Below are positions 51,776-61,548 of a stretch of 64,000 nucleotides of DNA, piece after piece. Positions within the stretch are counted from its first letter, which is position 1, and each line of letters begins with the position of its first letter. The stretch comes from Limnovirga sp038203525 (lineage in GTDB: Bacteria > Bacteroidota > Bacteroidia > Chitinophagales > Chitinophagaceae). The stretch spans positions 1 to 64,000 of the forward strand of contig JBBRDW010000006.1 in the NCBI GenBank assembly GCA_038203525.1, read 5' to 3'. Both the position numbers and the translations under genes were made by a program. Below the pieces are notes generated by a model, which was not told the DNA's origin, ran no database searches, and saw nothing but the letters and a program-made list of their open reading frames with translations.

Positions 51776-52627
51776 TTATTGATAAAGCGGAGTAATAAAT
51801 TTCTTATACAATAATTCGGACGTAACTTTTGCAAAGCCAGTTGCGCCGCACAGCTTCACCCATCTCATACCATAGGCTGCATTAGTTAAGAATATTTCCT
51901 GCGCCAGCATCAAATCATCCACGGTAACAGAGGTTTCTTCCAACGTAATATTCTCGTTGCAGAAACACTGCAATAGGTATCGGCGCATTACACCGCCAAT
52001 ACATCCTTCAGATATTGCCGGAGTTTTTATTATGCCATCCTTTATAACAAATATGTTGGCAATAGTGGCATCGGCAATTCTTTCGTAGGGGTTAAAAAGC
52101 AATGCATCATTCAGTTTATTTTTTTTGGCCCATAGCGCGGCCATAGCGTAAGCGAGATAATTATTACTTTTTATGTGAGAGAACCCATCGCAGATTTTAC
52201 GTGCATCTTTAAAGACATCAATTACCAATCCGTTTTCGTTTAATTCATTATTAGCCGGGTTCAGTGGCCAGGTTTGAATTAAATAATTGGGGGAATTATT
52301 TTCAGGATCGTAAAGCCCACCATTTCCTCTAAAAATCATCAAGCGCACCCTCGCAATTTTTTCATGATAATTTTTCTTTGCTAAGTCTGCAATTTGTACT
52401 CTTAGGTATTCGGGGGTAAGAAAATTAGGTTTCACAAACTGCAAGCTTTCCATTGAAGCGAACAGCCTTTCAAAATGAAAGTCTTCGAGTATTATTTTGC
52501 CACGAATCATTTTTATAGTTTCAAAGAAACCATCTCCGTATCGGAATGAGCGGTTATTGGGCGATATCAGCAACTTATCGGCCCGGTATAATTTACCGTT
52601 ATAATTTAAAAAACCTTCGTTAGACAT
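51776..52627 (-). CDS. class IV PLP aminotransferase (IlvE/PabC-like)
   Basis: A 283-residue fold-type IV PLP enzyme. SFRYGDGFFETIKM is the N-terminal signature, the PLP Lys is in HIKSNNYLAYAMA and the phosphate-loop region is ERIADATIANIFV...TPAISEGCIGGVMRRYL. The family includes branched-chain aminotransferases, aminodeoxychorismate lyase and D-amino acid aminotransferase. The size and SEGCIGGVMR fit PabC/IlvE-like members, so the exact reaction is left open. A TATTTTTG box (minus strand, 52632-52639) lies only 5 bp upstream, implying a very short leader if used. Confidence 0.87.
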   Translation of the reverse strand: MSNEGFLNYNGKLYRADKLLISPNNRSFRYGDGFFETIKMIRGKIILEDFHFERLFASMESLQFVKPNFLTPEYLRVQIADLAKKNYHEKIARVRLMIFRGNGGLYDPENNSPNYLIQTWPLNPANNELNENGLVIDVFKDARKICDGFSHIKSNNYLAYAMAALWAKKNKLNDALLFNPYERIADATIANIFVIKDGIIKTPAISEGCIGGVMRRYLLQCFCNENITLEETSVTVDDLMLAQEIFLTNAAYGMRWVKLCGATGFAKVTSELLYKKFITPLYQ

Positions 52628-52680
52628 AGCGCAAAAATAGTTGTTAGTTATTGGTTTGTGGTTGACAGATGCATGGTATT

Positions 52681-52738
52681 ATTTTTTGGCCCGGCAGCAC
52701 ATACCTGATGAGGCATTTGTTGTGTCGCACTCACATGC
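52681..52738 (-). repeat. dispersed arm, reverse, diverged inner end (core 52719-52738)
   Basis: ATTTTTTGGCCCGGCAGC outer end; core GTTGTGTCGCACTCACATGC. Pairs in orientation with the decayed arm at 53102. Confidence 0.85.
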
Positions 52739-53101
52739 TACACAACTTTAATCAGCAGAGAAAGGCTGCTGCCGTATTATATCTGCATATCAATGCTTTT
52801 TTATCACTCCAAAAATACCATACCAGTTAAGGGCTTAGTGTAGTTTAGGCTGACATATAAATCAGCTTTCCATTTTCTTTTAAGAAGTTCATTAAACAAA
52901 GGAATGGTATTTGCGTCTATAGCGTTTAATTGCGAACGAATTTATACCGCTGCATTTAGAAATGGGATCAGCAATTTGTCACAAAACACAGATGCAAAAT
53001 CTTCAATTTAATGGTGCCTGTCAACAGTGACAAAAACATATTGTTTTACAGCAATTAACAAGGCCTTCATTCGTTTACAGGTTGACGAAAGCATCAACAC
53101 A

Positions 53102-53167
53102 GTTCAAGAGTTGCGCCAGAGTAGGAAAGAACGGTGAAAAAAGAGATGGAGATTAGGTCCAAAAAAA
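53102..53167 (+). repeat. dispersed arm, forward, strongly decayed
   Basis: GTTCAAGAGTTGCGCCAG and, ~40 bp later, TTAGGTCCAAAAAAA keep the two ends of the arm. The rest of the 650-bp gap 52628-53277 shows no gene and no further repeat that I can support. Confidence 0.55.
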
Positions 53168-53277
53168 TGAAGAAGGAGTTTACCAATGATTAAAAACTTT
53201 AGTTTGTTTTTTCAAAGGCCATTTTAGAAAAAGATTTAAAGTCCGATATTTCGAAAACGCGTACATCTGAGAAAACA

Positions 53278-56200
53278 ATGAGATACAGGCGAATAATTAT
53301 ATTATTTTGCTTTTCGGCCATTTGCAACGCTGCTTTCCCGCAACTAAAAGCGGGCTTTAGCGCTACTGTTGTGAGTGGCTGTACGCCGTTAGTTGGTGTA
53401 TTATTCCAGGATGAAACTACTGGCTCTCCAACTTCATGGGAATGGAACCTGGGTAACGGGGCTATTTCAACCAAACCAAATCCCAGCGCAACTTATATCG
53501 ATCCCGGCACTTACACCATTACACTTAAAGTTAAAAACGCCAATGGCGCAGATTCTATAACCAAGACAAACTACATAACAGTTTATGCAAAACCTGTTGT
53601 TGAATTTAGCGCAACGCCAACAGGTGGTTGTTTACCATTAAAAGTAAATTTTACTGACATTAGTACGGCCGGTAGCGGCACTTTGCAAAGCTGGATTTGG
53701 GACTTTGGAGATGGCACATCATCTACGACCGAAAACCCCGCGCATAACTACTTAATTTCAGATACTTTTAATGTAACCCTTATTGCAACCAACAGCTTTG
53801 GGTGCAAGGAATCTATTCTTAAGAGTTCCTATATTGCAATTGCAGACACAGTTACAGCAAATTTCAGGTACAACTATACCAATATATGCAAGGCTCCTTC
53901 GCTGGTAAATTTTATAAATACTTCGGTTTCAGAGTCTCCGTTAAATTATCAATGGGATTTTGGTGATGGGGCACAATCTAACAGCTTAAACCCCCCACAT
54001 ACTTATACCACAGAAGGTACCTACAACATTACTTTAATATCATCCAACACGTCAGGCTGCGCAGATACGGTGCTAAAAACAATTAGCATCGGAACACAAA
54101 GTGTAAACTTTATTTTACCCGCATTTGGGTGCGCTAATGAGCCCATAATAATTCAGGATTCGTCTACACCCACTCCTGTAACCGGTACATGGGATTTTGG
54201 CGATGGCAATACAGGAACCGGATTAATTGTAACCCATGTTTATTCATTACCCGGAAATTATGAAGTGGCTTACCGGGCAAATTTCAATGGATGTTCTGAT
54301 GGGCTCAAAAAAACGATTGTGATATCCGATAAGCCAATCGCTTCGTTTACTTCTCCTTCAGTAGTCACCAGCTGTTCAATACCCCTAACTGTAGCTTTTA
54401 CCAATACATCGGTTGGCGGCTTTGCTTACAAATGGGATTTTGGTGACGGGACAACCTCAACAGATACCAACGTTGTACATACTTACACGGGGAAAGGATC
54501 TTTTGACGTTAAATTAACAGCCTTTAACAGCACTGGACAATGTGCAGATAGTTTTGTAAAAACAAATTTTGTAACAATTACGCCGCCAATAATTGACAGT
54601 TTTATAAACTTGCCATTTTCTAACTGTGTACCATCTACTATTAACTTTAATGCTTCAATTGCTACAATTGAACCGGTAACTTCTTACGTATGGTCGTTTG
54701 GCGATGGTGGCACTTCAACAAATCCACAACCCTCATACACTTATGCAACTCCCGGCGTTTATACGGTAAAACTGCTTATAAAAACGATAAGCGGTTGCGT
54801 AGATAGTCTTGAATTACCAAAAGCTGTAATTGTAAATGATAGACCGGTTGCAGGTTTTACAGCAAGCCCTCTTGATGCCTGCGCTTCGCAACAAATCCAA
54901 TTTACCGATTCATCTTCCAGTGGTGTTGATTCCTGGAGATGGTATTTTGGAGATGGGGGAACAAGCATAGAAAAAAATCCGCTGCATAAGTTTACTGATA
55001 CCGGCTTTTTCACCGTTACGGTTTATGTTTCCAATGCAGGGTGCAGAGATACGTTGATCGTCAATAATTATATCCACATAAATGCACCAGTTGCATCGTT
55101 TGAAAATGTACTCGATTGCGGTAACCCTTTACTAAGAACTTTCTTTGACAGGTCTGTAGCTCCCGAATCCTGGCGATGGGACTTTGGCGATGGAGTTACA
55201 TCTGCCGAGCAAAACCCCATTCATTATTTTGCGGATACAGGGGTGTACAATGTAAACCTGATTGTTACTAACGGGGCCTGCGCAGATACCAGTATAAATA
55301 CGGTTTATATATTACAGGAGAAGCCAGACTTTAGCGTAACATCAGAGGGTACGAATTTTTGTAAAAACGATGCGGTGAAATTTACCAGCAGCAATTATAA
55401 CCCGGAATTTATTACAAGCTTTAAATGGATTTTTGGCGATAGTGAAGGTACAGGCTTTAGCCCTAATCTTAAAACCACTACCTATGCCTATAAAAAAGCA
55501 GGCACCTATTTTCCTAGTCTAATTACGACAGATTTAAACGGTTGCCTGGACACAGCTAAAAATATTACATCAGTAAATATCTACGGACCTACTGCTATTT
55601 TCAGCAATCCTTCAGGATCCTGCCATGATATTTCAATCCTATTTGCCGATTCTTCAATAACCGATGGCATTCACCCGATAACTCAGTGGATTTGGGACTA
55701 TGGCGACGGGATTACAGAGGTATTAAACAATGCACCTTTTAATCATACTTACTCAAATGCCGGCACCTACGATGTAAAACTCACCGTATTTGATTCATTA
55801 GGCTGCAAGGATATACTACTCAAACCACAAGATGTTATTGTAACAAAACCTTTCGCCGCCTTTAATATTCTGGATTCTATAAGATGTAAAACCTCAAAAG
55901 TCGTTTTTACGAACTTATCTCAAGGGTTACCTCTTGCTTATAACTGGAGTTTTGGTGATGGTTTCGCATCTTCAGCTTTAGATCCTGTGCATAGCTATAA
56001 CATGGAAGGAAGTTTTTCTGTAACATTATCTGTGGTTGATAGTTTTGGGTGTGCTGATACAGTTTTTAAACCCGGTGCTGTTACCATAGCAAATCCGGTA
56101 GCCACATTTACTATATCTGATTCAAGTTCAACCTGCCCGCCATTACCCGTTGTAGTGGTGAACAACTCTAAGAGTTACAGCAGTCTTTTATGGGATTTTG

Positions 56201-58092
56201 GCGATGGCAATACTTCAACCCTTGATAATCCTTTTCATATTTACACAACACCCGGTAAATATAATCTAACCGTAATTATTCAGGGCTATGGCATTTGCGC
56301 CGATACCGCTACCAGGATCATAAATCTTAACGGTCCGAATGGGGTTTTTAACTATACACCCAAAAAAGGCTGCTTTCCCGAACTGGTTAAATTTTCGGCA
56401 GCAACAGAAAATACAACCAAATATATCTGGGATTTTGGTGATGGATCAAAAGAAACAACCGCTAACGGCACCACAGAATTTAAATACAAATCGCCGGGAC
56501 TTTTTGTGCCTAAATTAATATTGGAAGATGCAGCCGGCTGTCAGGTTCCATTGGAAATCCTTGATACCATTAAAATATCAGGTGTACTAACGCAGTTTTC
56601 AGCTGTAACAAACACCGGCTGCGACTCTTCGTTGGTAGTATTTAAAGACTCTTCTATTATTGCAAGTTTTGATGCGGAAAAAAGCAGGATTTGGAATTTT
56701 GGTGATGGCACTACCACAACTGCTGTCAACCCCGATCACTATTATAAATCAGTTGGCAATTATTCTGTATCCCTAAATGTTATCACCGATTCTGGCTGCA
56801 GGGGAGAGTATATACTACCCGTGATCGTGGCAATAAATAAAGCACCGGAATTGGTCGGCATATTACCAGATTCCGTTTGTACTAATTCGCCGGTTAATTT
56901 TAATGCACAGGATACTTCGGGCATTACAGACCCAGTATTATGGTTCTGGAATTTTGGCAACGGCGATGTTTCCTATGCTCAAAAACCCAGCTATGTTTAT
57001 ACTTCGCCTGGCAATTATAGTGTAGCCGTAATAGCTACTGCAAGCACCAACTGTGCCGACACTATACAAAAAAATATTCTTATACTGCCGCCACCAACCG
57101 TTAACGCCGGAACAGATACTTCTTTCTGTCGCTTTAAAACGGTAACGCTGCAACCATCAGGCGCTTTATCTTATGTATGGGCAACCAACACTACATTAAG
57201 TTGTACCAATTGTGCAAACCCGGTTGCAAAGCCAGACAGCACTACCAACTATTATGTTTCCGGCACAGATGTTTTTGGCTGTGCGGCTTCAGACTCTATA
57301 AAGCTTACCGTAATACAGCCGGTTACTGTAAAGCTTTCTGTAACGAACGATACGCTATGCCTTGGCAGTTCTATACAGTTAAATGCAAGTGGAGCACAAA
57401 TTTATAACTGGCAGCCATCAACTGGTTTAAGCAGTACAACGATTGCAAACCCTATTGCTTCGCCTTCGGCAACTACACTATATACTGTTATTGGTTTATC
57501 CGATGGAAAGGATTGTTTTGCCGATACCGCACAGGTTTCTATTCTGGTGGCGCCCATCCCCTATTTTAATATAGAAGATACCTTTGTTTCAATAAATGTT
57601 GGCTCGTCTTACCAGATCAAAACAACCAGTTCGCCAGATGTGGTAAGATGGATGTGGATACCACCTGCTGGCTTATCGTGCAACAATTGTGCTGCACCGC
57701 TGATTACACCAAAAGCAAATATTAACTACAATGTTCAGGTATCTAATGTTTTTGGTTGCACATCGACCGACAATGTAAGGTTCGAAGTACTTTGCAATGG
57801 CGCAAATGTTTTTATACCCAATACTTTTTCTCCAAACGGTGATGCTAAAAACGAATATTTTTATCCGCGTGGTAAAGGCTTGTTTAATATAAAATCAATG
57901 CGCATATTTAACCGCTGGGGCGCTTTGGTTTTTGTAAAATCGAACTTTGCACCTGAGTCAGAAACCGAAGGATGGGACGGAAAACTCAATGGCGTATTGC
58001 AGCCTTCAGATGTATATGTCTATGTGATTGACGTATTGTGCGAGAACGGAACGGTGCTTAGTTATAAAGGAAACGTTACATTGGTAAGGTAA
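53278..58092 (+). CDS. giant PKD-repeat T9SS type B surface protein
   Basis: A 1604-residue exported protein with signal peptide (MRYRRIIILFCFSAICNAAF). It carries about 15 PKD-type beta domains, each with a WxFGDG-like motif (WDFGDG, WSFGDG, WYFGDG) and a closing GxYxVxL strand. Two or three Ig-like modules follow (NAGTDTSFCRFKTVTLQPSG; SCTNCANPVAKPDSTTNYYV). The C-terminus (FIPNTFSPNGDAKNEYFYPRG, MRIFNRWGALVF, GWDGKLNG, YVIDVLCENG) is the gliding-motility-associated CHU_C domain, a type B T9SS signal. Likely an adhesin. It is followed by a PorP/SprF gene, the usual partner for type B cargo. Confidence 0.93.
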   Translation: MRYRRIIILFCFSAICNAAFPQLKAGFSATVVSGCTPLVGVLFQDETTGSPTSWEWNLGNGAISTKPNPSATYIDPGTYTITLKVKNANGADSITKTNYITVYAKPVVEFSATPTGGCLPLKVNFTDISTAGSGTLQSWIWDFGDGTSSTTENPAHNYLISDTFNVTLIATNSFGCKESILKSSYIAIADTVTANFRYNYTNICKAPSLVNFINTSVSESPLNYQWDFGDGAQSNSLNPPHTYTTEGTYNITLISSNTSGCADTVLKTISIGTQSVNFILPAFGCANEPIIIQDSSTPTPVTGTWDFGDGNTGTGLIVTHVYSLPGNYEVAYRANFNGCSDGLKKTIVISDKPIASFTSPSVVTSCSIPLTVAFTNTSVGGFAYKWDFGDGTTSTDTNVVHTYTGKGSFDVKLTAFNSTGQCADSFVKTNFVTITPPIIDSFINLPFSNCVPSTINFNASIATIEPVTSYVWSFGDGGTSTNPQPSYTYATPGVYTVKLLIKTISGCVDSLELPKAVIVNDRPVAGFTASPLDACASQQIQFTDSSSSGVDSWRWYFGDGGTSIEKNPLHKFTDTGFFTVTVYVSNAGCRDTLIVNNYIHINAPVASFENVLDCGNPLLRTFFDRSVAPESWRWDFGDGVTSAEQNPIHYFADTGVYNVNLIVTNGACADTSINTVYILQEKPDFSVTSEGTNFCKNDAVKFTSSNYNPEFITSFKWIFGDSEGTGFSPNLKTTTYAYKKAGTYFPSLITTDLNGCLDTAKNITSVNIYGPTAIFSNPSGSCHDISILFADSSITDGIHPITQWIWDYGDGITEVLNNAPFNHTYSNAGTYDVKLTVFDSLGCKDILLKPQDVIVTKPFAAFNILDSIRCKTSKVVFTNLSQGLPLAYNWSFGDGFASSALDPVHSYNMEGSFSVTLSVVDSFGCADTVFKPGAVTIANPVATFTISDSSSTCPPLPVVVVNNSKSYSSLLWDFGDGNTSTLDNPFHIYTTPGKYNLTVIIQGYGICADTATRIINLNGPNGVFNYTPKKGCFPELVKFSAATENTTKYIWDFGDGSKETTANGTTEFKYKSPGLFVPKLILEDAAGCQVPLEILDTIKISGVLTQFSAVTNTGCDSSLVVFKDSSIIASFDAEKSRIWNFGDGTTTTAVNPDHYYKSVGNYSVSLNVITDSGCRGEYILPVIVAINKAPELVGILPDSVCTNSPVNFNAQDTSGITDPVLWFWNFGNGDVSYAQKPSYVYTSPGNYSVAVIATASTNCADTIQKNILILPPPTVNAGTDTSFCRFKTVTLQPSGALSYVWATNTTLSCTNCANPVAKPDSTTNYYVSGTDVFGCAASDSIKLTVIQPVTVKLSVTNDTLCLGSSIQLNASGAQIYNWQPSTGLSSTTIANPIASPSATTLYTVIGLSDGKDCFADTAQVSILVAPIPYFNIEDTFVSINVGSSYQIKTTSSPDVVRWMWIPPAGLSCNNCAAPLITPKANINYNVQVSNVFGCTSTDNVRFEVLCNGANVFIPNTFSPNGDAKNEYFYPRGKGLFNIKSMRIFNRWGALVFVKSNFAPESETEGWDGKLNGVLQPSDVYVYVIDVLCENGTVLSYKGNVTLVR

Positions 58093-58146
58093 TTTTTTTA
58101 GATACCACCATGGTATTTCATAGCAGCTTCGTTGCGTCGCAATCAC
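58093..58146 (-). repeat. dispersed arm, reverse, truncated core (58131-58141)
   Basis: Starts at the base after the PKD-protein stop (ATTTTTTTAGATACC) and ends GTTGCGTCGCA followed by ATCACTT. Left member of a three-arm cluster. Confidence 0.82.
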
Positions 58147-58338
58147 TTTATCTAAAGTGCATGTTGCAACTTTAGTTTAAGTAGTTATTAAATTGTTTTA
58201 TACAAACAGTTTCAATTGGTTGAATGGCTTTGTTTAATTAACGGAATGTGTAAAAATGTTTTATGACTATCCGCATGTGGGCACATAAGGTTTTTTGCAT
58301 TTGTAGTGTTTTTGCATAATGCCCAGTTAGTTACTTAA

Positions 58339-58393
58339 GTACAAGAGTGCGACGCAACAAATGCCAAATAGTAGTAAGATTGATTGGTCAATA
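58339..58393 (+). repeat. dispersed arm, forward (core 58339-58358)
   Basis: Perfect core; outer end TTGATTGGTCAATAC is poorly conserved. The 491-bp gap 58093-58583 holds three arms and AT-rich DNA, but no gene. Confidence 0.88.
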
Positions 58394-58464
58394 CTTCTAT
58401 CGCCGGATTGTGGAAAATGATTAGATATTATTAAAATATTGTTGTTTGAAGCAGCGAAAAAAAA

Positions 58465-58526
58465 GTACAAGAGTTCCGCCTGAGCGGGGAGAAAAGTATA
58501 ATAGCAGCAATACATCCCGGTTAATG
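58465..58526 (+). repeat. dispersed arm, forward, hairpin-type variant
   Basis: GTACAAGAGTTCCGCCTGAGCGGGGAG replaces the TGCGACGCA palindrome by a CCGCC/GCGGGG hairpin. Outer CATCCCGGTTAATGAA is diverged. It is the only place where two forward arms share one gap. Confidence 0.78.
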
Positions 58527-58583
58527 AATAATTTTTTGGGGTTTAAAATCGTTTAATTCAAATGGCAAGTTTACAGTAGAGAA

Positions 58584-59651
58584 ATGAAAAGAGTAACTTC
58601 GCATATTACCAATATCTGTGGCATGAGATATAAACTGTGCATAACAGTTTTTTTATTTATTACCTGCGTACAACAGGTGTGTGCGCAGGATGCGCATTTT
58701 TCGCAATTCTTCGAAGCACCATTGCTGCGTAACCCTTCGCTGGCAGGGCTTTTCGCCGGCGACATAAGGGTTCAGGGAGTTTACAGAAACCAATGGGGAA
58801 GCGTTTCAACACCGTATCAAACCGGGTCGTTTAATATAGAATATAAACAGCCAATTGGTAAGGCAAACGATTTTATTACTACTGGTTTCCAGGTTTTATA
58901 CGACCGGGCAGGTACAACAAATTTTACTACCACCAATTTTTATCCGGCTGTTAATTATCACAAATCGCTTAACAGTGAAAAGAGTAAATATCTTTCGCTG
59001 GGCTTTATGGGTGGCTATGTGCAAAGAAGTATTGACCGTTCCAAAATTACCACCAACAGTCAGTATGGGCCCAATGGCTACAATCCTTCTTTACCTGACG
59101 GCGAAGTTTTTACCGTTTCAAACTACCATTACCTTGATGGGAGTTTAGGCATGTCTTTTAACTCGCCCATAAAAGGCAGTGAAAGTGATACTTATTTTAT
59201 TGGTGTTGCCTATCACCATTTCAACCGGCCGCAGAATTCGTTTTATAAAAATCCACCGATAGAATTAAACCCGAAAATTGTGGTATCGGGTGGCGTGAGG
59301 TTTACAACCTCAGAAGTTTCGTACCTAACTATACAGGCAGATTACAGTAAACAGGGCGAATACAACGAAACCATTGCCGGTGCCACTTACTCGCTTAAAA
59401 TAGGGGATGATTATGAACACCCGCTTTATACCCTGCACATGGGCGGATACCTTCGTTTCAAAGATGCATTCATACCTTTTCTAAAACTTGATTATGATCC
59501 TTTTTCTATTGGTTTAAGTTACGATGCAAATATTTCGCAGCTTAAAACAGCGAGCCAGGGTCGCGGCGGCTTTGAACTTTCTATTTCTTATGCCGGCTTT
59601 TTAGACAGGGGAAATTCAACAAAAAATGCAGTAGTTTGTCCTAAATTTTAG
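58584..59651 (+). CDS. PorP/SprF family T9SS outer-membrane protein
   Basis: A 355-residue beta-barrel protein. AQDAHFSQFFEAPLLRNPSLAGLFAGDIRVQGVYRNQWGS is the PorP/SprF hallmark, and strands with alternating aromatics continue to the C-terminus. The signal peptide core is LCITVFLFITCVQQVCAQ. Either the ATG at 58584 or that at 58623 (MRYKLCITV) would serve; the later gives a more usual n-region. SprF-type proteins are needed for surface display of type B T9SS cargo such as the giant protein encoded upstream. Its 3' end overlaps the convergent nitrilase gene by 11 bp. Confidence 0.92.
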   Translation: MKRVTSHITNICGMRYKLCITVFLFITCVQQVCAQDAHFSQFFEAPLLRNPSLAGLFAGDIRVQGVYRNQWGSVSTPYQTGSFNIEYKQPIGKANDFITTGFQVLYDRAGTTNFTTTNFYPAVNYHKSLNSEKSKYLSLGFMGGYVQRSIDRSKITTNSQYGPNGYNPSLPDGEVFTVSNYHYLDGSLGMSFNSPIKGSESDTYFIGVAYHHFNRPQNSFYKNPPIELNPKIVVSGGVRFTTSEVSYLTIQADYSKQGEYNETIAGATYSLKIGDDYEHPLYTLHMGGYLRFKDAFIPFLKLDYDPFSIGLSYDANISQLKTASQGRGGFELSISYAGFLDRGNSTKNAVVCPKF

Positions 59652-60612
59652 AACTGCCTATTTCTTTTTCATCAAGCCATACCACTTTTTGCACCGGTTT
59701 ATGCGGTGCGCCGATAATATCTTTATAAAGTTCCGGTCGCCTCGCATTTATATAACGGTGGGCGCCGGCGAATGTTAGTTTATCTTTTGTACAAACTGCC
59801 GTTTGAAAAGAATCATCGAAAGACCGGCATTCTGCAACGATATCTCCATAGGGATCAATAATCATGGAACAGCCATTTTTCAGCTGGTTATCATCCATAC
59901 CAATAGCATTGGAGAAAACCGCATAAACTGCATTGTCGTATGCTCTGGAAGGAAGCCATTTCATTAGCCATGCCCGACCCTTCATTCCATCAAATTCAAG
60001 ACGCAGCGAAGTTGGATCAGCTTCCCGGTTCTGCCATAATTTAGGATCAACGAAACCTGCTCCTGGTCTGGTGGAGGGTGTACACATGGTAACGTGTGGC
60101 ATAAAAATTATTTCTGCGCCAAGGAGTTTAACAGCCCTTACGTTTTCAATAATGTTATTATCGTAGCAGATAAGGATGCTGCATTTCCATCCACAAAGAT
60201 CGAACAGGCAATATTCGTTTCCGGGGGTTAAGAAAGGGTTTATGAAAGGATGCAGTTTCCTGAATTTAGCAACCAATCCGTTTTTATCAACACATATATA
60301 CGCCTTGAACAAATTATCCTCTTCATCTTTTTCAAAAAGGCCTGCGAGAATCACAATATTGTTTTTTGCAGCAATTTGTATCAGCTGCTGTACGCTTTTA
60401 CCTGAGGGAATAAGCTCTGCGATCTCAAGCATTTGTTCCTTTGAAAGGTGGCGGGCAAATGTATAACCAGTTACAGAACATTCGTGAAAGGCAATTACGT
60501 TTGAACCCTGCGCTGCGGCAAGCGCAGACAGCTTTTCAATAACAGATAGGTTATATGTCTTATCCGCACTTTTATGTTCGAATTGCGCTGCAGAGATTTT
60601 TATTTTATCCAT
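59641..60612 (-). CDS. nitrilase-superfamily carbon-nitrogen hydrolase
   Basis: A 323-residue amidase/nitrilase fold protein with the full Glu-Lys-Cys triad: E in FHECSVTGY, K in FRKLHPF, C in ILICYDNNIIENVRA. The layout is closest to aliphatic amidase or N-carbamoyl-type hydrolases, but the substrate cannot be told. Cytoplasmic. Tail-to-tail overlap of 11 bp with the PorP/SprF gene. Confidence 0.88.
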   Translation of the reverse strand: MDKIKISAAQFEHKSADKTYNLSVIEKLSALAAAQGSNVIAFHECSVTGYTFARHLSKEQMLEIAELIPSGKSVQQLIQIAAKNNIVILAGLFEKDEEDNLFKAYICVDKNGLVAKFRKLHPFINPFLTPGNEYCLFDLCGWKCSILICYDNNIIENVRAVKLLGAEIIFMPHVTMCTPSTRPGAGFVDPKLWQNREADPTSLRLEFDGMKGRAWLMKWLPSRAYDNAVYAVFSNAIGMDDNQLKNGCSMIIDPYGDIVAECRSFDDSFQTAVCTKDKLTFAGAHRYINARRPELYKDIIGAPHKPVQKVVWLDEKEIGSSKI

Positions 60613-60648
60613 AATAAGTACTTAAGTAATCGGATACAGGTAAATGCC

Positions 60649-61047
60649 TCAATCTTTTTCATCTGCGGGCAAGGCAATCTTTGGCAAGAAAGTCATAAGC
60701 AGCATGGTAAAAGATACTATTAGCAGCAAATAAAGTCCGGCTTGCTTTTCGGGGCATTCCCCCGCCTGACAGGTGGTTAGCAAAATAAAATTTCTAATAG
60801 ACCAGGCGAAATTTAAAGTAGCTATAAAAACATTGGTTCGTTTAGCCCAAATTTTTGGAACAGCGAATAAAACAGCACACACACAGGATAAAAAAATATC
60901 CATTAGCCCGGGCCTGCCAAAGTCTGTTAACCCGGAGTCTAAGCCCGTAACCACTATGTTGTTCCCGGCAATAAAAACCCAAGGCATATAACAAATAGCC
61001 GTAATTGATAATGCTGCTATAATTCCAAGTAGTTGTGAATATTTCAT
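60649..61047 (-). CDS. small four-helix membrane protein of unknown function
   Basis: A 132-residue hydrophobic protein with segments near 5-27, 48-66, 75-92 and 105-125. The loop TTCQAGECPEKQ has two Cys. No family recognised. It starts 7 bp from the terminator hairpin of tRNA-Cys and precedes the nitrilase gene by 36 bp on the same strand. Confidence 0.7.
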   Translation of the reverse strand: MKYSQLLGIIAALSITAICYMPWVFIAGNNIVVTGLDSGLTDFGRPGLMDIFLSCVCAVLFAVPKIWAKRTNVFIATLNFAWSIRNFILLTTCQAGECPEKQAGLYLLLIVSFTMLLMTFLPKIALPADEKD

Positions 61048-61053
61048 AATGAT

Positions 61054-61082
61054 AAAAAGGATTACATGAGGTAATCCTTTTT
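61054..61082. terminator. terminator between tRNA-Cys and the small membrane protein gene
   Basis: AAAAAGGATTAC (61054-61065) and GTAATCCTTTTT (61071-61082) form a perfect 12-bp stem with a 5-nt loop, with A/T runs suited to either direction. It lies 15 nt past the tRNA 3' end. Confidence 0.9.
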
Positions 61083-61097
61083 TGTTCTAAACTTAGG

Positions 61098-61168
61098 AGG
61101 TTTCGAGCAGATTCGAACTGCTGTACGAGCTTTTGCAGAGCTCTGCCTAGCCACTCGGCCACGAAACC
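61098..61168 (-). tRNA. tRNA-Cys (anticodon GCA)
   Basis: On the minus strand the acceptor GGTTTCG pairs with CGAAACC, discriminator T. Anticodon stem GAGCT/AGCTC encloses CTGCAAA, giving anticodon GCA. T-arm CAGCAG-TTCGAAT-CTGCT-type. 71 nt, CCA not encoded. Confidence 0.95.
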
Positions 61169-61289
61169 TTTTTTAGAGCTGCGAAAATAGGATATTTTTG
61201 AAAAAGCAGAACATATTTGATCATTGATATTGAAATGAGTTTTTTTATGGTGTTGTGTTACTCCTGGCAGGTGGCAAAAAGGCATTTTA

Positions 61290-61537
61290 TTTTTAGAGCC
61301 AGGCTCCAGTTATACTTTGAAGCTTTACCGCGCGCCGTGGCGGGGCTCTTGTACAATTGAGTTTTTAATGAGCAAAATACCAAGTCACGAATTTATCTGT
61401 TGCCCGGTATAATGGGTTCGCCTAAAAATCATGCACATTTAAAGATTGTTATAGTGAACTTTGCTTCATAATGTACCGAACGTACAAGAGTGCGACGCAA
61501 CGGATGATAAATTGAAATTAGAAAGCTGGGTAAATAA
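61290..61537. repeat. paired-arm element (arms 61290-61354 and 61482-61537)
   Basis: The left arm TTTTTAGAGCCAGGC has an inner hairpin variant (CGCGCCGTGGCGGGG before CTCTTGTAC). The right arm has a perfect core (61482-61501) and ends GCTGGGTAAATAA, 12 bp before the nucleoside phosphorylase start. Element plus AT-rich DNA fill the gap between tRNA-Cys and that gene. Confidence 0.88.
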
Positions 61538-61548
61538 TATAGACAATT

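Noticed and set aside
51733..51834. Extended start for the photolyase
   Set aside because: It overlaps the upstream aminotransferase gene and adds residues with no photolyase similarity.
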